From Rhexocercosporidium sp. MPI-PUGE-AT-0058 (Eukaryota > Ascomycota > Leotiomycetes > Helotiales): DNA of 64,000 nucleotides. The stretch lies in the NCBI GenBank assembly GCA_020746875.1, contig JAGTJL010000015.1, positions 1,302,001-1,366,000 on the forward strand. Direction: 5' to 3'. Below the pieces are notes generated by a model. It saw only the letters and a list, made by a program, of their open reading frames with translations. It was not told where the DNA came from and made no database searches. The position numbers and the translations under genes were made by a program. Shown here in pieces: positions 1 through 11,795 of the stretch (positions within the stretch are counted from its first letter, which is position 1; every line of letters starts with the position of its first letter).

Positions 1-3000
1 AAGATTAAGCTTACTTCTGAGCTTAGAGTTGCTTTTATTAAAGCGTATTTATTTAAAGATAATTATAAGTATTATAAATACTTTATTATTTTAATTTTTT
101 TATAATTTTTTTATTTTTTTTTTATTTTTAATTAGCTTTTTTGCTTTTGCCGAGCTTTTGGTAAGTATATTTAATTTTAATTGAGCTTTTTCCGTTATAG
201 TTTAAGAGCGTATTACTCTCGCTTATCTTGCTTCCGTCGTCTGAGTACTTTATGCTTTAATTTAAAAATATAATATTAAAATTATTATTAAAAACTCTTT
301 TTGTAATCGAAGTCTCGACGGTATTTGAATCTCGATGCGTGATAATCGAGACGGATCCCGCGCTTAATCCTGTAATACGTTTAAATCTCGATTAATGAGT
401 TATATGCTCTTACGCGAGTCGAATGCTTTTGAGTTATACTTTATATTTAAAGTAAACTCTCGGTTTAACGTATTTTCTTTTAATTCTTTACTTTATTTAA
501 GAAGGTCTTTTAGAATAAGAGTATATTCTAGAGTTAAAAGTCCATTTATTATACTTAAGCTATTAGTATATTTTTTTATTTTTGAGTTTTAATTTTTAAA
601 GCTTTTAACTAATTTTTAAATTCGTTTAGTATATAATTAAAGCAAGTCTTCGCTTAAGAGATTTATATTATTTTCTCTAATAATCATATTTTTAATAATA
701 TTTTTAATGATTTCAGCTTAGTTTACGATAGACTTATCTTCTTTAATGAGATTGTAAATAAACCGGGCTTTTTAAATTATAATCTTTACTTTTTTACTTA
801 AGGTAGTATAAAAGCTATTTTTATTTAAGCGTATATTACGCGTAATAATTATTCTGTCGAGACGTAGTACTCAGATCTTATAGATATTAAAAGCGTGAAA
901 ACTTATAAGAAATCTAATATATATACGCGTAATTATTTTAAACGCTTTTTTATTTTATCCTTTAGTTTTCTTTATTATTAATAAATACGCTTTATAGTTA
1001 TATATATAAATCTTATTTTAGTTTAGTCTGAAATCTATAGTAAGTCTTATAATAAACGCTAAGTTATATTATTAAAAATAGTTCTAAAACTACTTATCGT
1101 TGATTTTAATAAGTAATAACTAATTATTTACTTGCTTTAGGCTTTTATTATATAAATAAATCTCTATAAGTGCATATTTAATACTTAAATTCACGGGAAG
1201 ATTAGCTAATAGTCTTATTTTAATGCTTCTGTTAATTACTTCTTAACTAATTCGTTCGGCTCCGCTATTTGGCTTATGAGTTGCCGTTAATAAGAGCTCG
1301 AGGTCAATTCCGAGCTTATTAGCTTATTTCTTATATTTTGTGAATCTTTAAATTATAATAATTACTTTCTCTTAATTATACTTGAATTTATATATTAAGA
1401 GTCCAAACTGCTTTCGAACTTAAGCTTTAAAGCTTTTAATATATTAAAATACTTTATCGTATTCCTTTATTTGCAATATATAATTAACAAGTAAGCCGCT
1501 ATACTTACATTTAAGCACAAGGAGCTAAAAGTAATTGCTTTAGTATTTCGAATAATTAAATAAATCCCAAATGACTTTTTAAAATAATTTAAAAGATTTC
1601 TTTTCTAGTAAATATTTAAAAATTACTTAAATAATATAAATTAAAATATATTACTTATACTTAATCTTTCTTATTATTTTAATAATCTTAATATTTCTCG
1701 TCGTGCTTATTAATTTCTTTAAAGCATTTAAGCCTAAATAGCTTATTTATAAATATTAAATACGCTTTAAGTCTGTTTTAAAGTACTTATAATCTTTAAA
1801 TAATCTGTACGACTTATTTACTCTTTTAAAAAACGTTAAAAATATTACAATTCTTATAGCGCTTAAGAGTATATTACGAGTATTCGAAAAGTAAATTAAA
1901 CGTAGCTTATATTTAAAGAAAACGAGGTTCTGTTTACGCTCTAACTATTGTATTATATAGTATTCTCTAATTAGTAAGCCTTCCTCGTTTTATCTCAAAG
2001 TATAATCTATATTACAGAACTAAAAACCAGTCTTATAAAAATAAACTTTAGAAATAATATTAATATAAAAGTTTTTTATAATTACGACGTCGTAAAGCGT
2101 GAAATTAAATAATTTATTATTTAAACTTTTAAGTACTTCTTTTATAACTCGAGTTCCGCGCCTAATAATAGGCAACTGAGAGCTCTTATATTTAATTAAA
2201 TCCTTAAGAGTGGATTTCACAAAAGATCCTTTTAGTAATATTAAACGATTATTAACTAAATTAGTCGTTCTATAATTATTTAGTAGAGTAGAGTCTAATA
2301 AAGGATAAGGTGAATTTTAAAAGGAGTATATATTCGTAATTAAATACTTAATTAGATTAGGCAAGAGCACCGAGTGCGCGTAAGTCCCGCTTATTCTTCT
2401 TTTATTTAATAGATTTTCGGGAAAAGTAGACTTCCTTTTATTTAATTTATTAAATCTTTACTTATTTAGTTTTATTAAAAGATCTTTTATTAATTAAGGG
2501 AAAGGCTTATCTGAGCTTATTTGCCCGCGGAGAGCTTTTTATTATAGCGTAATAAATCGCTGCCGAATTTTATTATAATATTAATTATTTATTTTTAAAT
2601 TTAAACAAGTTATTTTATTTTAATATTTAGTAAATACTTTTCTATAAATTATTATTTAAAGACGAGTATAATTTAAGAAAGATTAATAATGAGTTTTGTC
2701 TTTTAAGTATAAATATGCTTTTTTTATAAGTTTTCCTTTTATTTTAAATTAATTTAATCTTTAATTATATGAATTAAAAGCTTCCGAGTCAGGTGTCTTA
2801 TTATTATTAAAGCGTAAATTAAGAGTAAAAAAATAACTATACCTTGATTTTCTACCGATAAGCTATTAATACTGGCGATCGGTTTAATTAAAATAAAACA
2901 GCCGTGCGAGTTATTTTAAAAAGTATTTAAGAGGTATTCCGAGCTCGTTAGCTTTCTTAATCTTAAAAAAGTATTTTTGAATTTATAAGTTATTAAAATT

Positions 3001-3559
3001 ATTAACTGCGATTAGGAAAAGGTTAATATTAAGGGTGCCGAGCATTTCCGGCATATAATATAAGTTCTTTTTGCGGATTAGCTCTTAATATTATATAATT
3101 TAAACTTTTGGATTTCGGACGTTCTTTATATTTAAAGATTACAAGTAATCTTAACGGGTTATCGTTTAAATCGTTATATTCGTTTAGTATAAAATTATCT
3201 TAAGTATACGAACTAGTGCTTAAATGTTAGCTTTTTTCTTAACGATAAGCTATATAGCCGCTATATTAAAGAATTAGCGGCTTATAATTTTCTTAATTTA
3301 TTTATAAAACTTAAAGTATACCGTAGTTCGTAATTATTATATTATATATTTTATAATATATACTTTAGCTTTAGCCTCGGCTTTCTTTTAATAAGATTCT
3401 GCGGTTATTTTAATAAGCTCGTGCGGTCGAGTAGGAAAAGGAGTAATAAAAGCGTTAAAGCTTACAATTATTTAATCCAAGGAAGACGCAATTGCTACGT
3501 AACGATTAAGCGCTTATTTCTGGAGTTATTTATTATATTCGTTCGTTTTTATTATATAA

Positions 3560-3840
3560 TTTAATTTAACGAAATTATTCTTTTATTAAGCGATTTACTC
3601 AGCGGTCCGTGGATTTTTATTAATAATTTTAATTAATATTTTTATATTAAAAGCATTTAAGTTAACGAAAAGCTAAAATCCGAGTATTTAAGCGCTAAGA
3701 GTTAAATAATTTATTTATAACGAAAAGTCTTTAAGCTTTAAATATATAATGTTTGCGTTAAGACCGCTAAGACTATCGTGCGATAATATCTCGATAATTG
3801 CGCTAAGAAGTATATTAAGGTTTAAGCGTAAAGAAAAAAA
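3560..3840 (-). mobile_element. Probable Gypsy integrase remnant
   Basis: Minus-strand translation across several frames gives broken segments whose order resembles the zinc-binding and core region of a Ty3/Gypsy integrase, including a stretch resembling the usual HG-P-S-D-RG neighbourhood near 3,600. It lies downstream of the reverse transcriptase on the same strand, where integrase is expected. Stops and frame changes are everywhere. The assignment leans on position as much as on sequence. Confidence 0.3.
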
Positions 3841-4559
3841 ACGAAAATCGTAAAGTTAAAATTAAATAAGCTTAATTAAAGCTTGAAATTTATATATATT
3901 AAAAGTAATTTATAAAAACAAATATAGCTCTTAATTATTATATAAAAGTAAAATAGGCTTTTAGTAGTTTAAGAGCTCTACGATTAACGTAGAAAATAAG
4001 GATTTAAAAAAATATATTAAAATAAGCGTTATCTTTTGTAAAAGAGGATTATAACCCGAGTATATATATACGTAAGTGCTTACGAGAGCATACACATGAC
4101 TAGTAGACTGCGCTAGGGCGCGACATGAGTTTAAGACGCTATTTATAAAATAATCTCATAATTACATAAAGTTTTTTATTATAAATTTCCTAATTAAGTT
4201 TATAGCTATTTAAGACGTAAAAATAGAATCTTAAGAGGTATTATAATCCGTTAGCGTATTATTAAGAAACTACGCCTGCAATTACTTTATCAAAAGCGTC
4301 GGTTTTTAATTACATTAGTAAATCGAGGTTAAAATAATAAATCTTTTATATAATTAATAATTAATTCCGTAACTCTTTAAAGGCTTTTTTATACTTTTCC
4401 GTTTAATTTTAAGGAACCGTAAGTCGGGTAAGCGTAAAAAGAAGCTTTGCGATAAGTTTAAAGTTATAAATAAATTATTAATAAAAACCGTAAAAACCTA
4501 AAAAAGACTTTATTATTATAATAATCTTTAAGTATTTTTAATTCTGTAATAGCTTTACT

Positions 4560-5102
4560 TTTTTTTAAGTCGGCTTTAATTCCTTTTATAATTACAATAT
4601 AATTTAAGTATTTAGTGCGAGTAACGTAAAATTCATACTCCTTAATATTAACTTATAAGCTAGCTTTTATAAGCCGTTTTAGAATTATTTTAACGTATTC
4701 TTTATACTCCTCTATCGATTCCGAATAAATCAGAATATTATTAAAATATATTATATAAAAGTCGTTTAAATAATCTAATAATACGTCGTTTATATAACGT
4801 TAATACGTATTTAGTCCGTTATAAAGTCCAAAAAGTAATACTTTATATTTATAAGTCTTATACTTAATGCGGAAGATCGTATACTCTTCCGACTCGAAGT
4901 TTATTTAAATGCAATTAAATACGGCCCGAATATCGAGTTTAGTAAATACTTTAGCTTTTAATACGCGGGAAAGAAGCTTGTCGATTCTCGGTATAAAATA
5001 TAAGTCCTTTCGCGTTAGCGCATTTAAACGACGGTAATTAATATAAAAACGCAATTTTTTATTACTTTTCTTTATAAAAAAGATAAAAAAAGCGAAAGGA
5101 CT
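4560..5102 (-). pseudogene. RIP-inactivated Ty3/Gypsy reverse transcriptase
   Basis: Read on the minus strand from 5,102, one frame gives a recognisable Gypsy reverse transcriptase order: SPFAFFI-FIKK, then F-INYRRLNALT-KD, then a TKLDIR palm block, an FGL-NG block, and the catalytic box followed by ILIYS. The element then runs toward RNase H (GIKAD-KKSKAI). The catalytic box at 4,737-4,748 reads YFNN where the family has YLDD, so both metal-binding aspartates have become asparagine, as expected from G-to-A changes on this strand. Several in-frame stops are present. This is a dead element; gag lies upstream at higher coordinates. Confidence 0.8.
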
Positions 5103-6356
5103 TTAACTCGTTTTAATAAATCTTTTATTAAGGTTTTTTAAAAAGTATTCTTTTAATACTTTTAATTCCTTTATTAATTAATAATATAAAAAAGAATAAG
5201 AATTAAATAATAAAGCCTTTAATTAAATTTTATAATTATAATATTAATAAAATAATAAAACGTTTAACTTCGTTTTAGAAAATACTTTCTTAAGAAATTA
5301 ATATTATTTTAAAAGCCTTTTAGCTATAATTTAAAAGATATTTAAATCTTCTTTTTTATATTTTTCTTATAAAACTCGATTTACTTTATAAATATTAATT
5401 ATAAAAAACTTAATATTTTTGCTTTTTATATTAAAATAAAATACATTTACGTTAATTTTATAAATAAAAAAAGAAATTCTTTATAAAGTTATAGTAAGTT
5501 CTGGGCGACAGCGTAATCATAAATAAGGCTTTTTTACTTTTAGTTTTTTAACCGGCTTTAATAATAAGAGTTTCAGAGCTATTTCTGGCTTTTGTTTTTT
5601 TAAAAGGATTCTTTAATAACGTTAATACTTATATATAATTAATAGTAAATTAATAATATCGTCGTCTTTAATTAATTTAGTTTATAATTAAATTACGCCG
5701 ATCAGCATTTAGTTAATAATAATTAGTAATTCTTATTTTAGCCTTAATAAGGAGCGATATAACTAGCTCTTTTGTCTAGTAAGGAGTTCGTAAGTATACG
5801 GAGGGCTATATAAGACGGTTATTAACTAAATCGAATTTAACGCGAAAACGTCTTATTTATTTAACGTTAATTATTATATCTTAATTTCTTAAGTTAAGTA
5901 TAATAAAAAGGCAGTTATATATACGTTTGCCGTCTATTATTAAGTAAAGACGTATATAATAAAAAGCCTGGCTTCGAACGGAATTCTGGAAATTATAAAT
6001 TAAGATAATATAAAGAAAAAATAAAATCTTTATTTTTAAGGCCTCCGAAAAACACACGGAAAAGGTCTGATTTACGAAGAAGTAATCGTTTGCTTTAATA
6101 TTTATTAAAGCGGAGAATATAACGTTATATTTATTTATATTAATAATATAAGAGATTAAGAATTGCTTTCTTTTTATAAAAGAATTTAAATTAAGCTTTA
6201 ATAAATTATATTTACGTAGATTTAAGAAAGAGTTTTTTTTTAAGCTTTTTCGTTTTCCTTTATTTATCTTTTTAATAACTCTTTTTGCTTTTCTCTTAGT
6301 TTTACGCCTTCTTCTTCGATTCCCTTATTTATAAATTAAACCTTAAAAATCTTAAG

Positions 6357-6398
6357 GCAATTGCTTTTATAATAATTAAATTTATTGCAATTATAATA
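6357..6398 (-). pseudogene. Gag CCHC zinc knuckle, RIP-mutated
   Basis: The minus strand encodes YYNCNKFNYYKSNC. The spacing is exactly that of a CX2CX4HX4C retroviral-type knuckle, but the first cysteine and the histidine are both tyrosine, each one C-to-T step from the expected codon. It is followed by a lysine-rich stretch. It sits 1.3 kb upstream of the reverse transcriptase on the same strand, the expected place for the end of gag. Confidence 0.65.
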
Positions 6399-8022
6399 CT
6401 TAATTAAATTATTACTTATAAAAGTCTAAGGCCTTAAATATATAAAGCTTTAACGTAATAAAAAGGGAGTAAATTATTATTAAAAAATAAAAGAGCGTTA
6501 AAATAAAATAAAAGAAGATTAATAAGTAAAAGTAATTCTTTAAGTAAGCGTTTAAATAAAAGAGATAATTTAACCTAAATCGGACGGCTTCCGGGTTATA
6601 TTCGGGATGCGAGTTAAAATGAAATTTAAATTAAGTATACAATTTCGGCGATTCTTTAAGTTTAATAAAATAAAATAAAAAACTATTTTATTATAATTAT
6701 TTTCTTAAGTTAGCTTAATAATAGAAGTCTTGTTTCGTAACTTAAGAAAAAGCTTTTATTATATATAAAAGAACTATTTTGATTTAGCGACGTTACCTTA
6801 AATAATAGCGCTTTAGAATTTTATTTTAAACTTAATAAAAGTCTTCTTAAAATAAAGGTTTATATATAAATCGTAGAAAATAGACCGGAACTCGTCTGCT
6901 TTATAATTAATTAAGAAATAAGATTTTAAAAGTATAATTATTTTTTTAATAGTTTTAAAAAAAATAAGTTTTCGAAAAATATTAAAGTTTTAAATAAGAT
7001 TATATTATTTCGGTAATTAATCTTTAAACGAGAGTATAACGAGCTTTTTTCGTTAAGTAGAGATTAGCGTTAACTTTTAAGCGATCTTAAATTAAAATAC
7101 GTTATTATTTAAATAAAGAGTTTAAGTTATTATTTAATAAAATAATCTTCTTTATTAATTAAATCTTAAGAAGCCGAAACAAGCTTAAATAAGCTCTGGG
7201 AGTAAGAGAAGTATAACCTCCTAGCGAACTTTTATTGAATTCTACTAATTGGAGTAAAAGAGTAGAAGTTCGTAAGCGATTTTAAAGTAGTTCGGAAAGC
7301 TCGGAAGAAATAAAGTCTTCTTTAGGATTATCGTTAAATTATATTAAATTAGGCCGAAGAATAATAAAAGCTACAAGCATAGCTTTAATTTTAATAAAGC
7401 TAGATTGGAATTCTCTTTACTTATTTACTTAATTCTTAATTCGATTATTAACGACTTAAAAGAATCCTTTTAAAACGTTAAAGTTATTATAATCCGTATT
7501 ATCTTAAGCTTTGCTTTTATTCTTTTGGGTAACGACGCTAGTTTTAAAAGGCAAGGTAATAAATATTTTTAAATTAAGAAGCGTCTTTAAAGAAGTCGTA
7601 CTAGTTAAAAGACCTGATTTAATAAGTTCTTTAGTAATTAATTAAGATATAATAAGTCTTAATAGAAATAAGTATCTGACTCGAGGCAGATTCGGGGAGG
7701 TTTTATATTTAAATAATAAAGTTTTAAGTATAATAAAAATACTTTCTTAAAATCTGTTTATAGCGGCCTTTATGCGAAAGGAGTTATTTGAAGCGTAATT
7801 AGCGAAGATTGCTCTAAGCGTTATTAGTTGCGAAGTGCTGAATTAAACCCTAGTTCTTAATTATTAAGAAATCTCTGGAATTTTAACTCTTTAAAATATT
7901 AATAATTAAATCTTTAATAAAGTATTATAAAGCCGTTTTCGGCAGAAGTAATCTTCTTATTTAATATAATAATACTAGTTAAGAGAGCGGTATAAGAAGT
8001 ATATAATAATACTTTAACTGAG

Positions 8023-8221
8023 GCTATCGAGAGTTAATAAGTTTAATATAAAAGAAATAAGAAAATAAAGAAGGAAAGAGAAAGTAAAGAGAGTATAAGT
8101 TCATATATATAAGCTCCTCCGAAACCCCTCCGGTACTGGTCCGACTCGGCATGACTTGGTTACCTCTGAACCCCTGGATTCCCTGACTCGTTGAGAAGCT
8201 CTTAAGTGCACTTATCGTCAC
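8023..8221 (-). repeat. Candidate solo LTR flanked by 6-bp direct repeat
   Basis: A segment of about 199 bp is bracketed by ACTGAG on both sides (8,017-8,022 and 8,222-8,227). The right-hand part (about 8,105-8,225) keeps normal CpA/TpG content, unlike the surrounding RIP block. On the minus strand it begins GTGACGATAAG, has a TATATATA-like promoter element and then a pyrimidine-rich run, a layout typical of an LTR. The termini are not a perfect TG..CA pair, so the exact borders are unsure. Confidence 0.35.
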
Positions 8222-8252
8222 ACTGAGCTCTCGCTGCTACTTTAGGAAAGTA

Positions 8253-8390
8253 TTACGTGAAATCGTCGCCGTATATCCGACGATATTTAGCGATAAGGTT
8301 GTCGAGGATATCGTTCCGCTTCTTAAGAGCCCGAAGTTGCTCTTGTATCGCGGTAATATTATTTGCTAGCGTATTTCTAGCGATTCTTTA
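8253..8390 (-). pseudogene. Coding-like fragment, coiled, unknown origin
   Basis: The minus strand holds a short stop-terminated reading segment rich in charged residues with heptad character (AIQEQLRALKKRND then ILDNLIAKYRRIYGDD) that ends at TAA 8,253-8,255. It is less RIP-mutated than its surroundings. Upstream in the same frame it soon meets stops. It is likely the carboxy end of a transposon protein, but I cannot name the family. Confidence 0.3.
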
Positions 8391-8870
8391 GTATCCCGGG
8401 GTATTCGATCGTTATTTTTATCGGCTTAAGGCTATTACTAATAATCCTTTAGTTTGAATTATTATATAATAGTTAAGCTAACGGTAAGAGAATAGTAATT
8501 AGAATATAATAATCACTAGCACGCTGAGGTGATTATAATATAATAAAATAGCTAAAGAAGCGCTGTAGACTCGCTGGTAATATTTGAATTTATATAAAAG
8601 CTAATTGCTAAGGAGGGAAGATTACTTTTTCCCCCTTACTATCTTTATGAGGGCAGTAATTACGCAATCAGCGCTAAGAGCACAGACCATTACAGAAGTT
8701 GTAATAAGCCTTATAGATTCAAGGTAGCTTAACCGACTAGCAAAGGACCTGTAAGAATACGCGGAATTAGAGACATATTCACGATACCATATAAAAAAAG
8801 GGATTAAAAGTATGGTTAGAGTTAGCAAAGAAGTCATTATAAAAGGTGGTGTTTTGATAAGGATTTAGGG

Positions 8871-9683
8871 GGAAATTATAATCTACAACGCCATCCTTGA
8901 CCATAGCGCCAGGTCCAAACCTATCGATTTACCACCAAAAAGATATCGCGCCATGGCGCTGTATTCCAATTAATACGGTATTCATCTAATCTCTTCATTT
9001 GTGTTTTGCAAAGGTTAACCGAGGGGCTTGGCTGCCCGATGCTTGGAGTTTAATTTGCATTATATTATTCCTCTCTAATAATTTACTCTCTCGGTGTGTT
9101 AACATCGCTGCTCTTCTAAATAAAGTTTGTCGGTGACATAATATCGTTGCTAACAAACATGACCCCACAGATCCCGGATACGATGATTGAGCTGCAGCAC
9201 CACATTCAGTCCTACAGGCTGCTGCCACCAATCGGTCAAGCTTCCACATTCCCACTGATTTACCTTCCCCATGCTTTATCAAACTCTGATAAGCTGTTAT
9301 CCAAGAAAGCTCCCAACGCCGAAGCCTTATCCCACTTGTGCCTGGCTGCAAGACAGGGGCACACCCTCGCCTAGCGATAAACTAAGTCAACCTCCTTCCT
9401 GTTTTGTCCAAGTAATTCAGGATTCGGGGGTCAACCCCCGTAAAAAAACGATGTAGTGGGATTGACGGTGCATTCTATTGATGTGGTTGCCTGTACATAA
9501 CTGCAAGCCTTCTTGCATATCCGGAAGGTCGAGGGGAAATGAGCTGTTCGGTGACGACGATACTTTCCTCTCTCCGTTCGATTGTTGGAACTAAGTGGGG
9601 TAGAACATCGAGCTATATCTCCTTCTTCCTCCCAAGATGTTTTGTTCACTTATTTAGGCTGATCTTGGGATTTTCTTTTCAAG
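8871..9683. other. Intergenic, border of AT block to first gene
   Basis: Normal base composition resumes here. The interval contains only short unrelated open frames and presumably the promoter of the carboxypeptidase gene. Nothing else is recognised. Confidence 0.6.
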
Positions 9684-11795
9684 ATGCCGAGAATCTTTTG
9701 GAGCAATGTTTTGGTCTTTCTGGCTGTATTGGCCCTATTCCCGAATGCTTCGGCAGACAGATTGAACGCAGTTGCCAAAGCCCGAGGCTACGATCCTCGG
9801 GTTATAAACCAGAGAGCTGTCGAGGAAGCCAAACTGAAACCCAAACGTCAACCAATTGTCAAGAGAGCTGCAGAGACTACTTCGGCATGCACCACTTCCC
9901 CTCCGCCAAATCCAACTGCTCCGTAAGTACTTTGACAGGTTCGATAATGACTATTTGCTAATTGAGATGATAGACCTAGCTGTGGAGGAAATAACTGCGT
10001 CAATGCTTTCAACAAACAATTTACTGCAAGTCTCGATAACTTGGAATCATTCTGCAGCTCATGGACAGCTTCGCCAACTTCTTCCTTTTCGCCTACAGGG
10101 ACAGCTGCCTGGGCTAAAAACTGTCTTGGCACATCCACCGCGGCCGCGCTGGCATCTGAAGTTGCTTCGAAAGTGTCATCGGCATGCAGTTGCTTTGTTC
10201 CGGAGCCTACAAGGTGTCCAGGAGAGGAGAAGTTTCGATTCTTGAATGCCGATACCAAGCGTATGTAGTCCTTCGCATGACTGGCATCTACTAATTAGTT
10301 TTAGCCTTCCAGGTCACATCGCTTCCAGAAGTTAACTACGACATCGGGGAAATGTACTCTGGTCTCATCCCAATTGACATGGATGATCCATCTCGAGCAC
10401 TTTTCTTTGTGTTCCAGCCTACCGATGGGCCGCCAGTCGACGAAGTCACAATTTGGCTCAATGGAGGACCAGGCTGCAGCTCCCTGGAAGGTTTCTTCCA
10501 AGAGAATGGCAGATTCATTTGGAGTTGGGGCATGTACGAGCCAATGTATAACCCATACTCATGGGTCAATTTGACAAATGTTTTATGGGTGGAGCAACCT
10601 GTTGGTACGGGCTTCTCTATTGGAAATGTCACCGCTACCGGTGAAGAGGATATCGCGAGAGATTTTGCGGATTTTTTGTTAAACTTTCAGAAGATATTCG
10701 GGATTTCAAAGTTCAAAATCTACGTCACTGGAGAGAGTTATGCTGGCCGGTATGTTTCATACATTTCGGCAGAGATGTTAAATCGGAATGATACAAAGCA
10801 TTTCGACCTCGGTGGTAAGTTCACATCAAGCTCATCCAGCAGAACCAAATTAACCCACTTCCAGGGGCTTTAATGTACGATCCAACCATCGGGCCTTACA
10901 TATGGCAACAAGAGGAAGCCGTTGCGTACCCTTATATTGAAAAGTGGAACAACATTATCGGTCTGAACGCAAGCTACATGGCTCATCTGAAGAAACTTGA
11001 CCAAACCTGTGGTTATGCCGATTACAGAGAAAAGTATCTGACCTACCCAGCTGCAGGGATCCAACCGGTTGCACCTAGGACAACTAATGAATGCGACATA
11101 AATGGATTGGCAAGCTCTGCTGCTTTCAATATTAATCCGTGCTTTAATTCCTACGAAATTAATACTCAGTGCCCTATTCCATCTGGTCGGTTCTTTTTCC
11201 ATTCTCTTTTCAAGCTTTCACATTTACAATTCTAACTTCTCCTGCAGATCCGCTTGGATTTCCCACAAATCTTGCCTACTCGTACCCAGGTCTAACGCCA
11301 CTGTACTTCGATCGGGATGATGTCAAACTTGCCATGCATGCTCCTATGGAAGTCGATTGGGCTGAGTGCAGTGGTCCAGTATTTGTCAATGACAATGACA
11401 ACTCAGCGGACCCCGTCCAAAAAGTCCTTCCGCAAGTCATTGAAGCCACAAACCGAGTTTTAATCTCCAACGCTCAACTTGACTTCGTCATTATCACGGA
11501 CGGAACTCTTTTGGCCATCCAAAACATGACATGGGGAGGCAAACTGGGCTTCGAATCCAAGCCGGAGAAACCTATCGTCATCACACTGCCAGATTTGCAG
11601 TACCAACAGGTTTTCGTGGATAATGGATACGATATGGGAACGGAGAATCCTCAGGGAACTATGGGTATCCAGCACTATGAAAGAGGTGTAATGTGGGCGG
11701 AGACTTACCTGAGTGGACATATGCAACCTCAGTTTCAACCGAGGTCAACCTACAGACATCTGCAGTGGCTGCTGGGGCACATTGAGGAACTTTAA
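9684..11795 (+). CDS. Secreted serine carboxypeptidase (S10) with Cys-rich N-domain
   Basis: Exons 9684-9922, 9980-10260, 10305-10814, 10865-11185 and 11248-11795 join in frame to 632 aa. A signal peptide occupies about residues 1-24, followed by a Lys-Arg site at 60-61 suggesting Kex2 processing. Residues about 81-155 form a cysteine-rich segment ([10 protein letters not shown]... NCLG... SACSCF) of the kind seen as a module in other fungal secreted proteins. The S10 alpha/beta-hydrolase domain follows: oxyanion box [10 protein letters not shown] near 227, nucleophile Ser318 in GESYAGRY, Asp near 534 in [15 protein letters not shown], His near 606 in SGHMQPQ. The family releases carboxy-terminal residues from peptides at acidic pH in vacuole or outside the cell. 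The intron at 10,261 is only 44 bp but has a good CTACTAAT branch site; the last intron has a weak GTCGGT donor. The extra N-terminal module is unusual for the family. Confidence 0.9.

Larger units (their letters stand above)
1..8870. repeat. RIP-mutated AT-rich transposon block
   Basis: The whole stretch is dominated by A and T, with very many TpA and very few CpA or TpG dinucleotides, while CpG is still present. That pattern is what repeat-induced point mutation leaves in ascomycete repeats (C to T at CpA). No long open frame survives on either strand and in-frame TAA/TAG codons are frequent. Recognisable pieces of a minus-strand Ty3/Gypsy element lie inside it (zinc knuckle, reverse transcriptase, likely integrase). 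The edge to normal genic DNA is gradual between about 8.46 and 8.87 kb. I see no functional gene in this block. Confidence 0.9.

Noticed and set aside
8622..8837. 71-codon minus-strand frame with a hydrophobic start at the edge of the AT block
   Set aside because: It looks less mutated than its surroundings but matches nothing I know and has no splice partner, so it is not called a gene.
1..8870. Centromere, telomere or rDNA as explanation of the AT-rich block
   Set aside because: No telomeric repeat, no rRNA sequence, and clear retrotransposon remnants with a RIP pattern explain the composition.
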